Assembly (NCBI RefSeq): GCF_036373705.1 | Contig: NW_027102661.1 | Span: 496,001-560,000, forward strand | Source: Amia ocellicauda | Taxonomy: Eukaryota > Chordata > Actinopteri > Amiiformes > Amiidae | Length of the DNA stretch: 64,000 nt | Direction of reading: 5' to 3' | Shown here: positions 21,601-32,256 of the stretch, in pieces | Position numbering within the stretch: position 1 is the first letter of the stretch | How the letters are laid out: every line of letters begins with the position of its first letter | The notes under the pieces: model-generated | Seen by the model: the letters and a program-made list of their open reading frames with translations, nothing else | Databases searched by the model: none | What the model was told of the DNA's origin: nothing | Program-made: the position numbers and the translations under genes

Positions 21601-21985
21601 GTATCTGAAATTTCACAAATACTTCCTTTACCTCACAACGGTACCACAAAACAGTTTTTAAAGACAACAACTCCTCAAACTTGGTGATGTCTGAAAAGGC
21701 AACCATCTGTTGAGAGTTTAAGCCGGCCCTCTGATGAAGCATTAAAGCCTCTTGCAGAGCTTGGGGTTCAGGCATGTCGGGGGTGAGTAGTTTTATTAAA
21801 CTGTAAGCAAAACAGAGCTTATTGTCCCCACTGGAACTCACCACTAATTGCCTGAGCTTGGTCCTAATTATGTCGTTCTTCAAGCATTTCGACAGTCTTC
21901 TAAGCGCCCCACCCTCAGGGTTACGAACCACATTCATTACCAGAGACAGACTTTCATCAGCTAAGATGGCTGCGTTTCTTTGCAA
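18648..21985 (-). pseudogene. protein-primed DNA polymerase B, E2 copy
   Basis: Replicates the element from protein-primed ends (family knowledge). In order on minus: a helical N-terminal region, a cysteine-rich zinc-ribbon-like region (about 21140-21520, many CxxC pairs), the 3'-5' exonuclease (FFAFE, AHNAKGYDS, and YCKND), then polymerase motifs SLYP, KLILNSLWGKFG and DTDS. Lesions: TAA at 20831-20833 between exonuclease II and the next block, shared with E3 and E4, and a one-base loss near 18812 that replaces the C-terminus. The N-terminal region is open here, while E3 and E4 have a stop. No ATG starts this frame near its left limit; it probably continued from the extension upstream. Confidence 0.88.
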
Positions 21986-22875
21986 TAACGCTTCGATTTT
22001 AGCCAGACATCTAAATTATCTCCACTCAGCATTACAGATAGGTTGCTAAACAAATCATCCCCTCTGAGTTCTAACTGTACAACATCTCGAGGTCTGACCC
22101 TTTCAGCAACCTGTTCAAGCATTTTCTGCAAGGCCTCGTGTATGTTGACAAATATTTCTGCATAATTGTCACAATTTAAAAGTTCTGCAAAATTAAAACG
22201 CTGAATCATTTCAAAATTGTTATAGGCCGGTCTATCTATAATCACGGGATCACTGGTACTCTTGGACACATCATCATTTTGAACAAAGCCTTCACCCCCT
22301 ACATTCTCACAGAGCATGTCCTCCACAGCCTTATCAGTCTCAGAACCCTCCACATTCCGAACACCCCCACTGCTGACATCTACAAAACCCCCTTTTTGAG
22401 GAGGCTCATTTAAAGCCTGTAAAAGTCCTTCAAAGATATCCAACCGGTTAATGTCAAGACCCTCCTCTATAGTGATGGCTGCTTCTGCCGCCATCCTGTG
22501 TTCTAATTGTCTCAAATCATTTATAATAGGGGCAGAATTTGGTCGGGGTAGCTCCTCCAAAGCCTCCACCATTTCAAACAAATCGGGGTGAACTAGGGGG
22601 TGAACCTCTATAAGCGCTACCGGTGGGAGGTGGTTATTTAGATCATTGACCATCTGTAACAGGTCGGGGTTCACCGGTAAGTGTGTTAATTCACATTCTA
22701 TCAGTGGTAATTGGGGGTTATTTAAATCATTTATCATTTGTAATAGTTCCAGGTTCATTGGGACATCAGAGGAGTTCACAACAGGGCCGGGGATGTTCTC
22801 TCGGGAAGGTCTTTTTGGGGCCCTAGCTTGTTCATAATCCTTTAGTTTGTGAGTTCTTTTACCAAGTCAGGACAT
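21961..22875 (-). pseudogene. acidic N-terminal extension of polymerase, E2 copy
   Basis: An open stretch of 272 codons upstream of, and overlapping by 25 bases, the polymerase frame. It starts with a basic, NLS-like segment, then three copies of a leucine-rich unit about 25-30 residues long (NLELLQMINDLNN; NPDLLQMVNDLNN; HPDLFEMVEALEE), an acidic low-complexity middle, and a C-terminal helical part (RPRDVVQLELRGDD) that looks like the upstream part of Polinton polymerases. An in-frame TGA follows the first ATG (22867-22869). I read it as the N-terminal part of one polymerase protein, split by a frame change; it may hold the terminal protein that primes replication (inference). The other possibility is a separate acidic regulator. 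Confidence 0.5.
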
Positions 22876-22941
22876 TTTTTAATTTATTTTTTATTTTTCC
22901 AACAACCCACAATAGTAAGGCGTTTTGTGTCTATTAAAACA

Positions 22942-24976
22942 TTAAATACGGTACAATTTGTTAGTAAGGGTATTAATAAGGGTGTTTTGGCTCTCTATCA
23001 CCAGGTTTTGCCCCACTAACACAAGTCTTTGATTTTGTAACAAAGTATGTAGCAACTCATGCCGACCTTCAGGAAGTAGCTCCGGGGGCTGGTGGCCTGG
23101 CTCAGCTTCAAAGGATGGTCGCTCCGGTAAATCTCGGTCGAAGGAGGCAGGGAGCGAGCGTATACTCATGGACGGAGACCAAGAAGGCCTTTGCGGTGAC
23201 ACCCTGGCCAAGCGCGGGGTACTGTTCCGCGTTTCTGTAGCCAAGAAATGGGTCTGGGGGGACGATGTTGAAACCAGGCCGTCGTTGGGTGGTGTGTCAG
23301 CCCTGACTGACGGCGACCCCTGAGGTTGTTGGATGCCTGTATTTGTTCCGCCCGACAATGCGGCGGGCTAAATCTGGGGTGTTGAATTACCCCCAGAAGG
23401 CTGTGGCCTGAGTAGATGTTGGGGGGTCTCCAAGACCACCGTGGGGGATCCTCTCGGTGATCTCACCGGGGAAGATGTTTGATCCCACTTAGACGGGGTA
23501 ATTGTCCTCAATAGCTCATCCACAGAATGACTATCCCAAGAGTCTTGGGAAGAATAAAAATATACATTACATTTACATCTTTAAACGGCGACAGAAATCA
23601 AACTTAAAACAACATGTCCAGGACATTCAAAACCTTTAGCTTTTTTAGACCTTTGAAAATAGCCTTAGACATTCACTACAACGCCTTATTATTTACAGAC
23701 AATATATTTATTAGGACTTGATAATAAATGTAAAACAGAGAAGCCGCTGTAAATAAACTGTTTCTTAAATGTTTCTTTAAAAACTGTAATATTGTTAATA
23801 AAACACACACACACACAACAACATTTCATTTTTAAACGAACCTTCCAAGTGTAAACGCTTCCTGATCCCGGGACTTCCTGTTTCACAAACGTTTTCACAA
23901 TCTGTTTAAATATTAAATACAATGAACACCTTCAAGCCTTTTCCTACAACCACTTTAAAACAGAAGTATAATAGCGGGAGATAAGCCAAACAACTTACTA
24001 AACCCTTTCGGACGGCTTTACTTCCTAACCAGACGGTACGGCAATCGGTCATTTCTAAACACGTTCCCCAGAAACAAGCCTAGACCTGTCCGGACTTCTA
24101 AAGATCTTTCCCAGAAGCCCCCGCCCTACAGGAAACGGTCACCCATGGCTTAAATATTAGCCCTCAACGGGCATACAAAGCCCTTTTAAAAACATTAAAG
24201 TTTGAAAGATCTTACTTACCTCCACAGAATAATCGTTTCTTATGTTTTTCGGCTGGTTTAGCTTTTTGCACCGCTGTGAAGGTAAGAGACATGTTTAACC
24301 TTTAACCACACCGCTTTATAAAAAGCTTTTACCTCTTACAGGCTGCAGACATATACTCACAGCTATCAGATACCGGGGCTGACGGCCTTTCAGATTCTTG
24401 AAAGGTTACGGTTCTCGAAGGTAAAACGAAACAAGCCCTCGATGTGGAAGGCCTTTCGTTGTCTCGAACCACGTTTCTTAATACTGTTAGACAGGATAAT
24501 TTTTTTAAAATTAACAAAACTGGACTCAAACATCTTACAGAAACGTTATACAAACAAACAGGGGTTTAGTTCTTACCCGGTCGGCAGACAGCCTGTCTAG
24601 GGACAACCACTTCTCTTGGTCGAGACATTAATCACAGGCCTTTCGATAGTTTCTGTGTAATTAAAGAGACCGGCATTAATATATATTAAAATGTTTTCAT
24701 AACTCTAATGAGCCGCTTCAAAACCACACACACCCATACATAAGAACCCATGAGCGCAAACACAAAAATCTTACCGTCGTTGTTCCAGATGATCTCCTCA
24801 GCGTTGGGAATTAACTCCTGTTGACTGGCTGAAAAATAATTTTACAGAACTTAAAACAGATGTTATAGCCTTATTTACAATACATGCACACAACACGCTC
24901 TGAGTCAATGAAAATAATCTGAAGACTTGCCTAAAAACTCGTTTAAATCGAAGTCGCTGATGTTGTTTCCGGACAT
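22942..24976 (-). pseudogene. right-end spliced gene, E2 copy (two lesions)
   Basis: Exons on minus: 24931-24976, 24775-24828, 24577-24652, 24361-24483, 24220-24273 and 22942-23543. All donors and acceptors of the E4 model are kept. Exon 3 has lost eight bases (76 rather than 84), which breaks the frame, and exon 6 has a Gln-to-stop change near 23367. The alternative short exon (MSKAIF...) lies at 23634-23672. Confidence 0.6.
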
Positions 24977-25891
24977 TGTTGATCTTTAGTCTTAAATCGA
25001 AAGGTCAGTATGAGTCTGTCGAGCTGAAGACCAGACCTTCATACTTATACTGATGGCCACATGCCGGATCTGCTTGTAAGGCATTGTTCTGGTCTGGCCT
25101 TTGTGCCGCCCTGTTACCAATTAACATATCAAAACCAACCAATAAAATGACACTGCATCAAATTTCAAATAGAAACCAAGATGGAGACGATCTCTTCCTC
25201 TCTACTCTAAACTTTTATTAGAACCTTTAGGTCTCTCAAAAAAACATTTTTAAGCATCAAGACCTATAGTCAACAAACCACTAAGAATATTTCAGGCCTT
25301 TATAAGCGCTAAAAAACAACCTGAGCCAAGAAAATAACTATAAAGATCTAAAATAACTAGCGCTTTTACAGTGATTTTTTTTTTTTTTTTAATAGCGATG
25401 CTTTGTTTGGTATTAAACAAGTCACAAACTACTCAGAACAGCGTTTATCCCCGCAAAAGAGATATTTGGGTTTATTTTACAAAGCTTATAAATTATATAG
25501 GTTAAAAGTATTCTGAATGTTTTGATACCACATGCCATACGTACTGTTGTCTGAGCCCACCCCCGCCACCCATGGTGTGAGTGATTTAGCCTTGAGTGTT
25601 GTGATCTATTTAGCATTGAGTGATCAGTTGTTTTTATTTTTTAAACGATTCCTTATCATCAGGGATTGAGACTGCTAAAATACCTTAAAAGCATATCCTT
25701 ATCTTAAGTCTAACTCTTATGAGCTTTAAGACCCTATAATGTATTTAAGTAAAACGACTGAACACATTATGTGAGAGATAAAATATAACCACAGCTTTTT
25801 TTTTTTTTTTTTTTAAAACAATTAACCTATACACACAAACACCCACACACACACCCTCTTTTTTAATTTTATTTTTAATTAAATTTGAGGG

Positions 25892-26122
25892 GAGAGACAG
25901 AGCCAGATACAGTGTGGATAACATAAGTACCCTATGCAAAACAGGCATTGTTAGGACCTGGGATCATAACAGACAACAGAACTTGTTGATCTTATAAAAT
26001 GATTGGGCGAGAGAGAGAGAGAGACAGACAGAGACAGTGTGAATATGATAAACGCACTATTCAAAACTGGCATTGTTAAGACCTGGGACCATTACAGACA
26101 ACAGAACTTGTTGATCTTATAA
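25892..26122. repeat. pair of ~106-bp direct repeats, E2
   Basis: Copy 1 25892-25997 and copy 2 26017-26122, period 125. Each runs from GACAGAG..CAGTGTG to ACAGAACTTGTTGATCTTAT, with about ten differences between the copies. A GA-repeat (26009-26024) separates them. Kept in E3 and E4. Role unknown. Confidence 0.75.
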
Positions 26123-26123
26123 C

Positions 26124-26142
26124 GGTTTAGATTTACTAAACC
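26124..26142. other. small hairpin beside the right end of E2
   Basis: GGTTTAG ATTTA CTAAACC: a perfect 7-bp stem with a 5-base loop, about 100 bp inside the right terminal repeat. Also at 43657-43675 and 60571-60589. Confidence 0.55.
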
Positions 26143-26239
26143 ATTACATGTATAATTAAAAAAGACCCCCAAACACTACAGGAAGAGCCGACCCATTCAC
26201 ACTCTACAGTTGACCAACAAGAACAACAAGAACAACAGG

Positions 26240-26424
26240 TTATGGGCGGCCTTGTTGTTCAGGGTTTTATGGGTGTACACTTTCTGACGGATATGACGTA
26301 GGAATAATTAAGGAAATAACTCTACCTAAAATCACGCCCCCCAATTATGACGTAGGAATATTAATAAGCTTAGGGCATACGTCATAACAAAATAGGCCGC
26401 GCCCATAAAACCCTACTATCTACT
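26240..26424. repeat. right terminal inverted repeat of E2
   Basis: Inverted copy of 10253-10437 with the three TGACGT cores kept. Ends in CTACT, followed by the target duplication CATAAG (26425-26430). Confidence 0.93.
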
Positions 26425-26647
26425 CATAAGAGTAACAGCAATGTCGCCGATCCTGCTACGGTCGTATTGTAACAGCAACAACATGTATCGATTTTAAAAC
26501 TGTCAGTTCCAGCGCCTCGCAAAGCTACCCTTCTGTGATCGATTGTTCTCAAGGTCAGGATTTCTTGACACTCCGAGGAAGAGAAAACGATGGCCGGCCG
26601 CGTTACAGGGACAGATAACAAAGCACTAGTACGCGTGCACCGCGGGT

Positions 26648-26720
26648 TGTTTCCGCCCGGTTTCGAACCAGGGACCTTTCGCGTGTGAGGCGAACGTGAT
26701 AGCCACTACACTACGGAAAC
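26648..26720 (-). tRNA. tRNA-Val(CAC)
   Basis: Same sequence as the gene at 8923, including the single T-stem change. Lies 224 bp from the right end of E2. Confidence 0.78.
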
Positions 26721-27280
26721 CGACCTGTCCTGGTGTTTCGAATGGCTCCCATCGAAGCCGGCTGGTAAAACGCGCACAGGCGTTTCCCGTGGGCCAGCCT
26801 GTGAGATAAAGGTTTCTATTTTCACTGACCTATTTTGCATTGCTCAAGGACACATCAGGACACTTTGGAAACTCTTTCAAAGGAAGAACGCCCTGAGCTA
26901 TGACAAGACTTACACTTACCCCAACAAGGTCATGCTCACTGGCTTGTTCAAACAGCTGCTGCTCATCTTGTGCCACCATCAGACAATCACAGAGCTATTG
27001 TGCCTTCTACACCTTACGGTAGCTTTACTTTAACAATAATAATGACGGCGACCTCGACGACAAAAAGAAAAACAAGAACAACAACAACAACAACAAGAAC
27101 AATAACATCATCATCAGATTTTAATTAAAAGTGGCTACACCAGCGTTTACAATTTCAACCTGTCGACGGACGGACGCTCTGAGTCCACCAATTTCGGGAA
27201 CTCCAATGAAGAAAAGCCACCTACCGCCTCCGGGGAAGCACGAGGGCAAGCAGGACGAAAAGGGCCGGCCCACAGCAGGC

Positions 27281-27353
27281 TCTTTCCGCCCGGTTTCAAA
27301 CCGGGGACCTTTCGTGCGTTAGGAGAACGTGATAACCGCTACACTTCGGAAAC
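27281..27353 (-). pseudogene. tRNA-Val(AAC) pseudogene
   Basis: The cloverleaf is recognisable and the anticodon is AAC, but the discriminator side of the acceptor has C for G, the T-loop has TTTGAAA (the conserved C56 is lost) and two anticodon-stem pairs are broken. Confidence 0.7.
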
Positions 27354-28054
27354 TGACACCGTCACCTCTTGCTTAGAACGGTTACCGTTGGAGACTGCTG
27401 GTTAAACCGACCCGTCCTGGCGTTTCGAAAGGCTCCCATCGAAGCAGGCTGGTAAAACGCGCACAGGCGTTTCCCGTGGGCCAGCCTGTGAGATAAAGGT
27501 TTCTATTTTCACTGACCTATTTTGCATTGCTCAAGGGCACATCAGGACACTTTGGAAACTCTTTCAAAGGCAGGACGCCCTGCGCTCTGACAGTGCCTGC
27601 ACTTAGCCCAACAAGGTGATGCTGAATGGCTTGTTCAAACGGCTGGTGGTCTTCCTTCACCACCAGACTATCAGAGCTATTGTGCCTTCTACACCTTACG
27701 GTAGCAACAAATCTGACTACTGCTTTACTTTAACAATAATAATGACAGCGACCACGACGACAACAAGAACAACAAGAACAACAGCAAGAACAGCATCATC
27801 ATCATCATCATCATCAGATTTTAATTAAAAGTGGCTACACCCGCGTTTACAATTTCAACCTGTCGACGGACGGACGCTCTGAGTGCACCGATTTCGGGAC
27901 ACTTAGGAAACTCTTTCAAAGGCAGGTCGCCCTGCGCTCTGACAGTGCCTGCACTTAGCCCAACAAGGTGATGCTGAATGGCTTGTTCAAACGGCTGGTG
28001 GTCTTCCGTCACCACCAGACTATCAGAGCTATACTGCGCCTTCAACTACATAAG

Positions 28055-28239
28055 AGTAGATAGTAGGGTTTTTTGGGCGCGGCCTATTTTGTTATGATGT
28101 ATGCCCTAAGCTTATTAATATTCCTACGTCGTAATTGGGGGGCGTGATTTTAGGTAGAGTTATTTCCTTAATTATTCCTACGTCATATCCGTCAGAAAGT
28201 GTACACCCATAAAACCCTGAACAACAAGGCCACCCATAA
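28055..28239. repeat. left terminal inverted repeat of E3
   Basis: 185 bp, inverted partner at 43773-43957. Two of the three TGACGT cores have CpG-type changes here (TGATGTA near 28096 and TACGTCG near 28126), so this end is less like its partner than in E2. Confidence 0.92.
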
Positions 28240-28283
28240 ATACCCCCACCCCTCTGAAGGCAATGCCCCGAAACTCTCCTCTC

Positions 28284-28291
28284 TATTTAAG
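28284..28291 (+). promoter_or_regulatory. TATA-like box of orf A, E3
   Basis: TATTTAAG, 67 bases before the ATG at 28358; position and context as in E2. Confidence 0.45.
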
Positions 28292-28357
28292 AACCCGCGC
28301 TGCTTTTAGGCAATACCTCTTTAATTCTCAGCATCAGAAACATCCCGCTTCTTCAAC

Positions 28358-28890
28358 ATGTCCAGCGACATCAACATGATACCCCGCAAGAAACAATCCC
28401 GGGCAAGGGTTCCTGTACTCACCAATTTAAAGATTGAACGCTCCTGGGTGTTGTTCTGGGGGGCTCGACGGGGTTACCGCTTTAAAAGGGATCCCAGCTA
28501 TGTTGGAGTGGAGCTTTTTGCTTTGGGAGAGAAGGAGGGTACGTTGGAATCTTTTGAGACGGTAATTGAATACTCTTATGAGGACTGGTTGAAGGTGATG
28601 GCCTGGAGAGATCTGGGGCTTGTGGATAAGACTCTAGATGGCTTGCAAGAGGGTCCAAGAGAATGCAAAATGGAGTCTCCGACTCAGGGTTTTGAAAGGT
28701 GGTGAATGGGAAAGCTTGCAGAACTATGGTAGAGTGGTGAAGAGTCTTTCTCTAACTACAGATCGTAAGGTTTTGTTTAGCAGTACCCTGATTACAAACC
28801 CTATTGAAGGGGGTGTGGAGGATCCAGAAAAACAGGTTACTGAAATTATGTTTGACGCCGTCTGACGGCTCAGGGGCTACTCTCTTCTAA
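28358..28890 (+). pseudogene. orf A, E3 copy (frameshift and deletion)
   Basis: The N-terminal 115 codons are open, then one added G (GGTGGTGAATGG) shifts the frame to a stop at 28705. About 180 bp near the 3' end (before TCTGACGGC) are missing compared with E4. Native stop remnant at 28888-28890. Confidence 0.6.
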
Positions 28891-28968
28891 GAGGGCGGTG
28901 TGTCGTGACGTAGTGAAGAGATAGGATAAAAGGCGCAACAATTCATTCATGGTTTAAAATTAAAGAGA

Positions 28969-29817
28969 ATGTCTTACCCGAAAGCTGCGGACGTCGACAG
29001 GCTCTACAGGCCTCATCAAACCCGGGATCACCCCTGGTTCTATTCCCCAGATTTTGTATATACTCCGGAACCCTCTGACTGCGGTTACCCTCCAAGACCT
29101 CAGACCCCGGTCCCTCAGGACGAAACAACATGCGGTGCGATAGATGTCCAAATGAGTCTCGGGGATCCCCAGCCTCTGGAGCTCATGGAGGGCCTCGATT
29201 TTGCCGAACTGTCTACCGTCTGTGCGTCTCAGGAGGGGGTCAGTCCAATGGATGTAGAAACACCCCACAAACCACCAGGCGACCCAATGAGCATCGGACT
29301 GTCCCGGGGGCGTGATGAATACGCAGGATTTATGCCCGGGGTATGTGACCAAGTAAGCAGAGTAGTTAAAAGCACCCTGGTGTATATTCTGAGTGCTCTC
29401 ATCGACCGAGCTCTGAAAGAAGTCTGTCGGGGGTGTGAAGTGAATCACCCCAGTCAGTTGAGACACAGTTGTTTGTTTGAACCAGACCGTTACTATTTCC
29501 TGTTCTATTTCAACGTGTTTTACAGAAGACTGAACAAACCGTGGCTGAAACCGGCACTAATCAAGGCGCTGTCTTACTCCCACATACATGTCACTGCGGG
29601 ACAAGTCCAGAAAATCATAGATGAGATTTTGCTGGAGCTGAAAAAGGAGCCGTTTATAATAGAGAAACTTGGGCAGCTGCTCAATGACCTGGATGAGCCG
29701 AGTAGAAAAACCGCTGGCAAGCTAAAAGCTTATTTCTTCCGTAAAGAAGTTAAAGCTGGGGACAGCGACGAAGAATTCAACATCTACGCCACTGATTCAG
29801 ACTCTGACCTGAACTAA
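28969..29817 (+). CDS. orf B, E3 copy
   Basis: 282 aa, open. Upstream ATF-type site and TATA-like box at 28906-28933. A few private substitutions (for example Tyr for Asp in GRDEYAGF, Asp for Gly in KAGDSDEE) leave the acidic tail intact. Confidence 0.72.
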   Translation: MSYPKAADVDRLYRPHQTRDHPWFYSPDFVYTPEPSDCGYPPRPQTPVPQDETTCGAIDVQMSLGDPQPLELMEGLDFAELSTVCASQEGVSPMDVETPHKPPGDPMSIGLSRGRDEYAGFMPGVCDQVSRVVKSTLVYILSALIDRALKEVCRGCEVNHPSQLRHSCLFEPDRYYFLFYFNVFYRRLNKPWLKPALIKALSYSHIHVTAGQVQKIIDEILLELKKEPFIIEKLGQLLNDLDEPSRKTAGKLKAYFFRKEVKAGDSDEEFNIYATDSDSDLN

Positions 29818-29829
29818 GGGACTTTGAAC

Positions 29830-30227
29830 ATGGGGAATGTTCTGGACTGCTTCTGCAACTGGTTCTGTCATCAACAGCTAACCATGCAGCTAACCTGAGA
29901 GCGCTATTACACCATGTGCTTGACAGAAAAGTAGCCAACGCGAGCCTTTTCTCTACAGATTTAACCATCGATGAGGATCAACTTTCAAACCTGGAAAAGT
30001 TAATGGCTGCTGTAACAAAGACCGGAGGGTACGAACACTGGGATGAAGCGCTCAAGGGGGCCAAGAATGATATTAGGCCATTTCATCAACATCTGTATGA
30101 CCTTTTACTGAGCATGTTTAATACACCTCTGTTTACTTTTAAAATAGGTCATATTGTTGTTTTATTTACATATGTAACTGAGGTGTGTGCCTACAAGATA
30201 AAGAAACAGGTATATTTGTTGATATAG
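29830..30227 (+). pseudogene. Bcl-2-like small ORF, E3 copy
   Basis: The TGA seen at mid-gene in E2 and E4 is TTA here (about 30001), so the frame from 29916 through the BH1-like block to 30227 is open for 103 codons. The MGN start at 29830 is out of frame with it, because a partial duplication of GCAGCTAACC adds five bases near 29875. Also differs from E2 by lacking 11 bases of the putative downstream acceptor (near 30260). Confidence 0.45.
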
Positions 30228-30327
30228 ATCAAGTAACCAATCATCTGATTTCTTTTTGTCAAAAATTGTTGTGTATGTTATACTTTTCTCAAATGTGTAA
30301 AAAGGGGTATCTGCTCTCCTGAAGTTG

Positions 30328-30349
30328 AATAAAAAACCTTGTATAAAAA
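30328..30349 (+). promoter_or_regulatory. poly(A) signal and integrase TATA box, E3
   Basis: AATAAA 30328-30333 and TATAAAAA 30342-30349, 40 bases before the integrase ATG. Confidence 0.6.
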
Positions 30350-30388
30350 CTTTGCGCATAGTGTGGGTCTGTGTGGTTATTTGACAGA

Positions 30389-31480
30389 ATGACTCGGCAA
30401 GCTCCCCAAATGCAGGAACTATACTACAACCCAGCCAAGATTGGGGGTTTGGCGGGTAAGAAGGGTTTTCAAAGAGGATTCGCTGAGGCCAGAGTGAAGG
30501 TTAATGATGTGGTTGTTTCAGAATGGTTACGGGAACAAGACGCCTATACCTTACATAAACCTCTCAGGATTAACTTTAAAAGAAACCGCGTATATGCAAC
30601 TGACATAGACTCACAATGGCAAATGGATCTAGTCGATATGTCAAATTTATCAAAACATAATAATGGTCACAAATTGATGTTGATGTGTATCGATGTGTTA
30701 TCAAAATATGCCTGGGCTCGCATTCTACATAATAAAACAGGTCGGGCGGTGACAAGGGCCTTTGAGGATATATTGTCCCAGGGTCGATGTCCTAAAAAAC
30801 TGCAGACTGATAAAGGAAAAGAGTTTCTCAACAGAGAATTTCAGAATCTACTGAAGAGACACAAAATATATCATTTCACCACCGGTAATGAGCTTAAGGC
30901 ATCGGTAGTGGAGAGGTTTAACCGCACCATAAAGACCAAAATCTGGAGATATTTTACAGCGGTCAACACGTTCAAGTATTTTGATAAAGTTCAGGATTTT
31001 ATCGATGCTTACAACCAAGGGTATCACACCAGTATTAAAATGAAGCCTATAGATGTTGATCAAAGTAATTCTTTTAAGGTCTATATAGAATTATACGGAC
31101 CATTTATTAAGAAGGGAAAAACTACTTATAAGTTCAACATCGGTGATGTGGTTCGCGTTTCAAAGCTAAGGAGTACTTTTGCCAAAGGTTATGAACAAAC
31201 ATTTTCTGACGAATATTTTACAGTTACCGAACAGTTGGCTAGAGACCCCCCCGTGTACCGGTTAAAAGACTATGACGGGGAGGATATAGAAGGAACGTTT
31301 TACGAAGCCGAGTTACAAAAAATGATTGTGGGTAAAGACAGTGTATACAGAGTTGAAAAGATATTAGCTGAAAAAACCCAGAACCGGAAAAAATATGTGT
31401 TGGTGAAATGGCTTGGATGGCCTGAAAAGTTCAATAGTTGGGTCCCGGAACAACAGGTTTGCGATATTCAATCCTTATAA
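30389..31480 (+). CDS. DDE integrase with C-terminal chromodomain (intact)
   Basis: 363 aa, the only unbroken integrase here. It would cut and join element ends into target DNA with a 6-bp stagger (family knowledge). Catalytic triad: Asp80 (WQMD), Asp141 (QTDKG) and Glu175 (VVERFNRT), with 33 residues between the last two. The N-terminal 70 residues are a short basic region. Residues about 318-358 form a chromodomain (YRVEKIL, KWLGWPE, NSWVPE), which in other elements steers integration to marked histones. ATG at 30389 chosen; the upstream in-frame GTG is not conserved. Stop is four bases before the penton-like ATG. Confidence 0.92.
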   Translation: MTRQAPQMQELYYNPAKIGGLAGKKGFQRGFAEARVKVNDVVVSEWLREQDAYTLHKPLRINFKRNRVYATDIDSQWQMDLVDMSNLSKHNNGHKLMLMCIDVLSKYAWARILHNKTGRAVTRAFEDILSQGRCPKKLQTDKGKEFLNREFQNLLKRHKIYHFTTGNELKASVVERFNRTIKTKIWRYFTAVNTFKYFDKVQDFIDAYNQGYHTSIKMKPIDVDQSNSFKVYIELYGPFIKKGKTTYKFNIGDVVRVSKLRSTFAKGYEQTFSDEYFTVTEQLARDPPVYRLKDYDGEDIEGTFYEAELQKMIVGKDSVYRVEKILAEKTQNRKKYVLVKWLGWPEKFNSWVPEQQVCDIQSL

Positions 31481-31484
31481 CAAC

Positions 31485-32255
31485 ATGCCTGCGGGTGTGT
31501 TGGGGGCATTACTTTCGATACTCAAGATGGAATCAGGAGGCTTCTACGTGACTCTACCCAGTAACGCCTCTCTCGATATATACCCTAAAAATGAAATATC
31601 CAGTTACACGGTACAATTTGGAAAATCTATAGATCTAAGGGGGTCGTGGGAAGTGGGGTTGGCGGAAATACAGTATCCTTACACTTGGGCTGTTTTACAA
31701 GATAAGGATGCCACCTTCGCCATTTTTGATGATGTTAAAATCAATGGACATTCACGATACAAGGAGGTTATTATGACAATGTGGATAAAATATTAGATGA
31801 GATTCATAAACAGTTCTCAGAAGGCACCCCCAACATCAAGCTATATTACAACCCTATTAAAAACAGAGTGTACAAGGTGTCAAAACCAGGTATTAGCATT
31901 CAAACCAGCGGCCAACTGGGGCGTATATTAGGGTTCTATTCTGACACAGAGAGCAGGTTCTCAGAAGTGGTGGGGCGGCTTTTACACTCTTTATGTGTAT
32001 ACGGATATCATAACCCACCAGAGGGTCGGGGATAGTTATGTCCCCCTTTTGAGAAATGTACTTATTAAAGGTAAAAGCAATGACATGGTCACAATTACTT
32101 ATGACAAGCCACACTACGTACCAGTCTCAAAGACCCACTTTGACAACATCACGATCGAAGTAAAATCGGATCAGAATATCAACGTACCCTTCCGCTTCGG
32201 TAAAGTTATTGTCAAACTACATTTTCGACCCCTGAAACAGTGTGTACATTATTAA
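31485..32255 (+). pseudogene. penton-like minor capsid protein, E3 copy
   Basis: A loss of four bases near 31740 relative to E2 (GTTAAAATCAATGG) shifts the middle third, and the frame break near 31960 that all copies share returns it, so first and last thirds are in one phase and the middle in another. Total 771 bases. Confidence 0.66.
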
Positions 32256-32256
32256 A

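Larger units (their letters stand above)
24977..26239. promoter_or_regulatory. right-end non-coding region of E2
   Basis: Contains the promoter of the spliced gene on minus: TATAAGT at 25043-25049 and two CCAAT elements at 25117-25121 and 25139-25143 (ATTGG on minus). Beyond them are T-runs (25375-25390, 25797-25814), a CA-rich stretch, a pair of ~106-bp direct repeats and a small hairpin (listed separately). No credible ORF. Confidence 0.5.
10253..26424 (+). mobile_element. Polinton/Maverick copy E2, both ends present
   Basis: Runs from AGTAGATAG to CTATCTACT, 16172 bp, with 185-bp terminal inverted repeats and CATAAG on both sides (10247-10252 and 26425-26430). AG...CT ends and a 6-bp duplication are the Polinton hallmark (family knowledge). 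All genes are present, but most carry lesions: orf A deletion, two stops in integrase, one in the capsid gene, one in the ATPase, and stop plus frameshift in the polymerase. It keeps the upstream part of the right-end promoter that E3 and E4 have lost. Confidence 0.95.
26431..28048. repeat. host tandem repeat block 2
   Basis: Same family as block 1: right after the duplication comes AGTAACAGCAATGTCGCC, the continuation of the empty site. It contains one tRNA-Val(CAC) gene, one degenerate tRNA-Val(AAC), and (ACA)n/(TCA)n runs at about 27058-27117 and 27759-27815. No other gene seen. CATAAG at 28049-28054 is the left duplication of E3. Confidence 0.8.

Noticed and set aside
30389-31480. Chromodomain integrase as a sign of a Ty3-type LTR retrotransposon
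   Set aside because: No reverse transcriptase, gag or LTR is present; the ends are inverted repeats and the neighbours are polymerase B, ATPase, protease and capsid genes.
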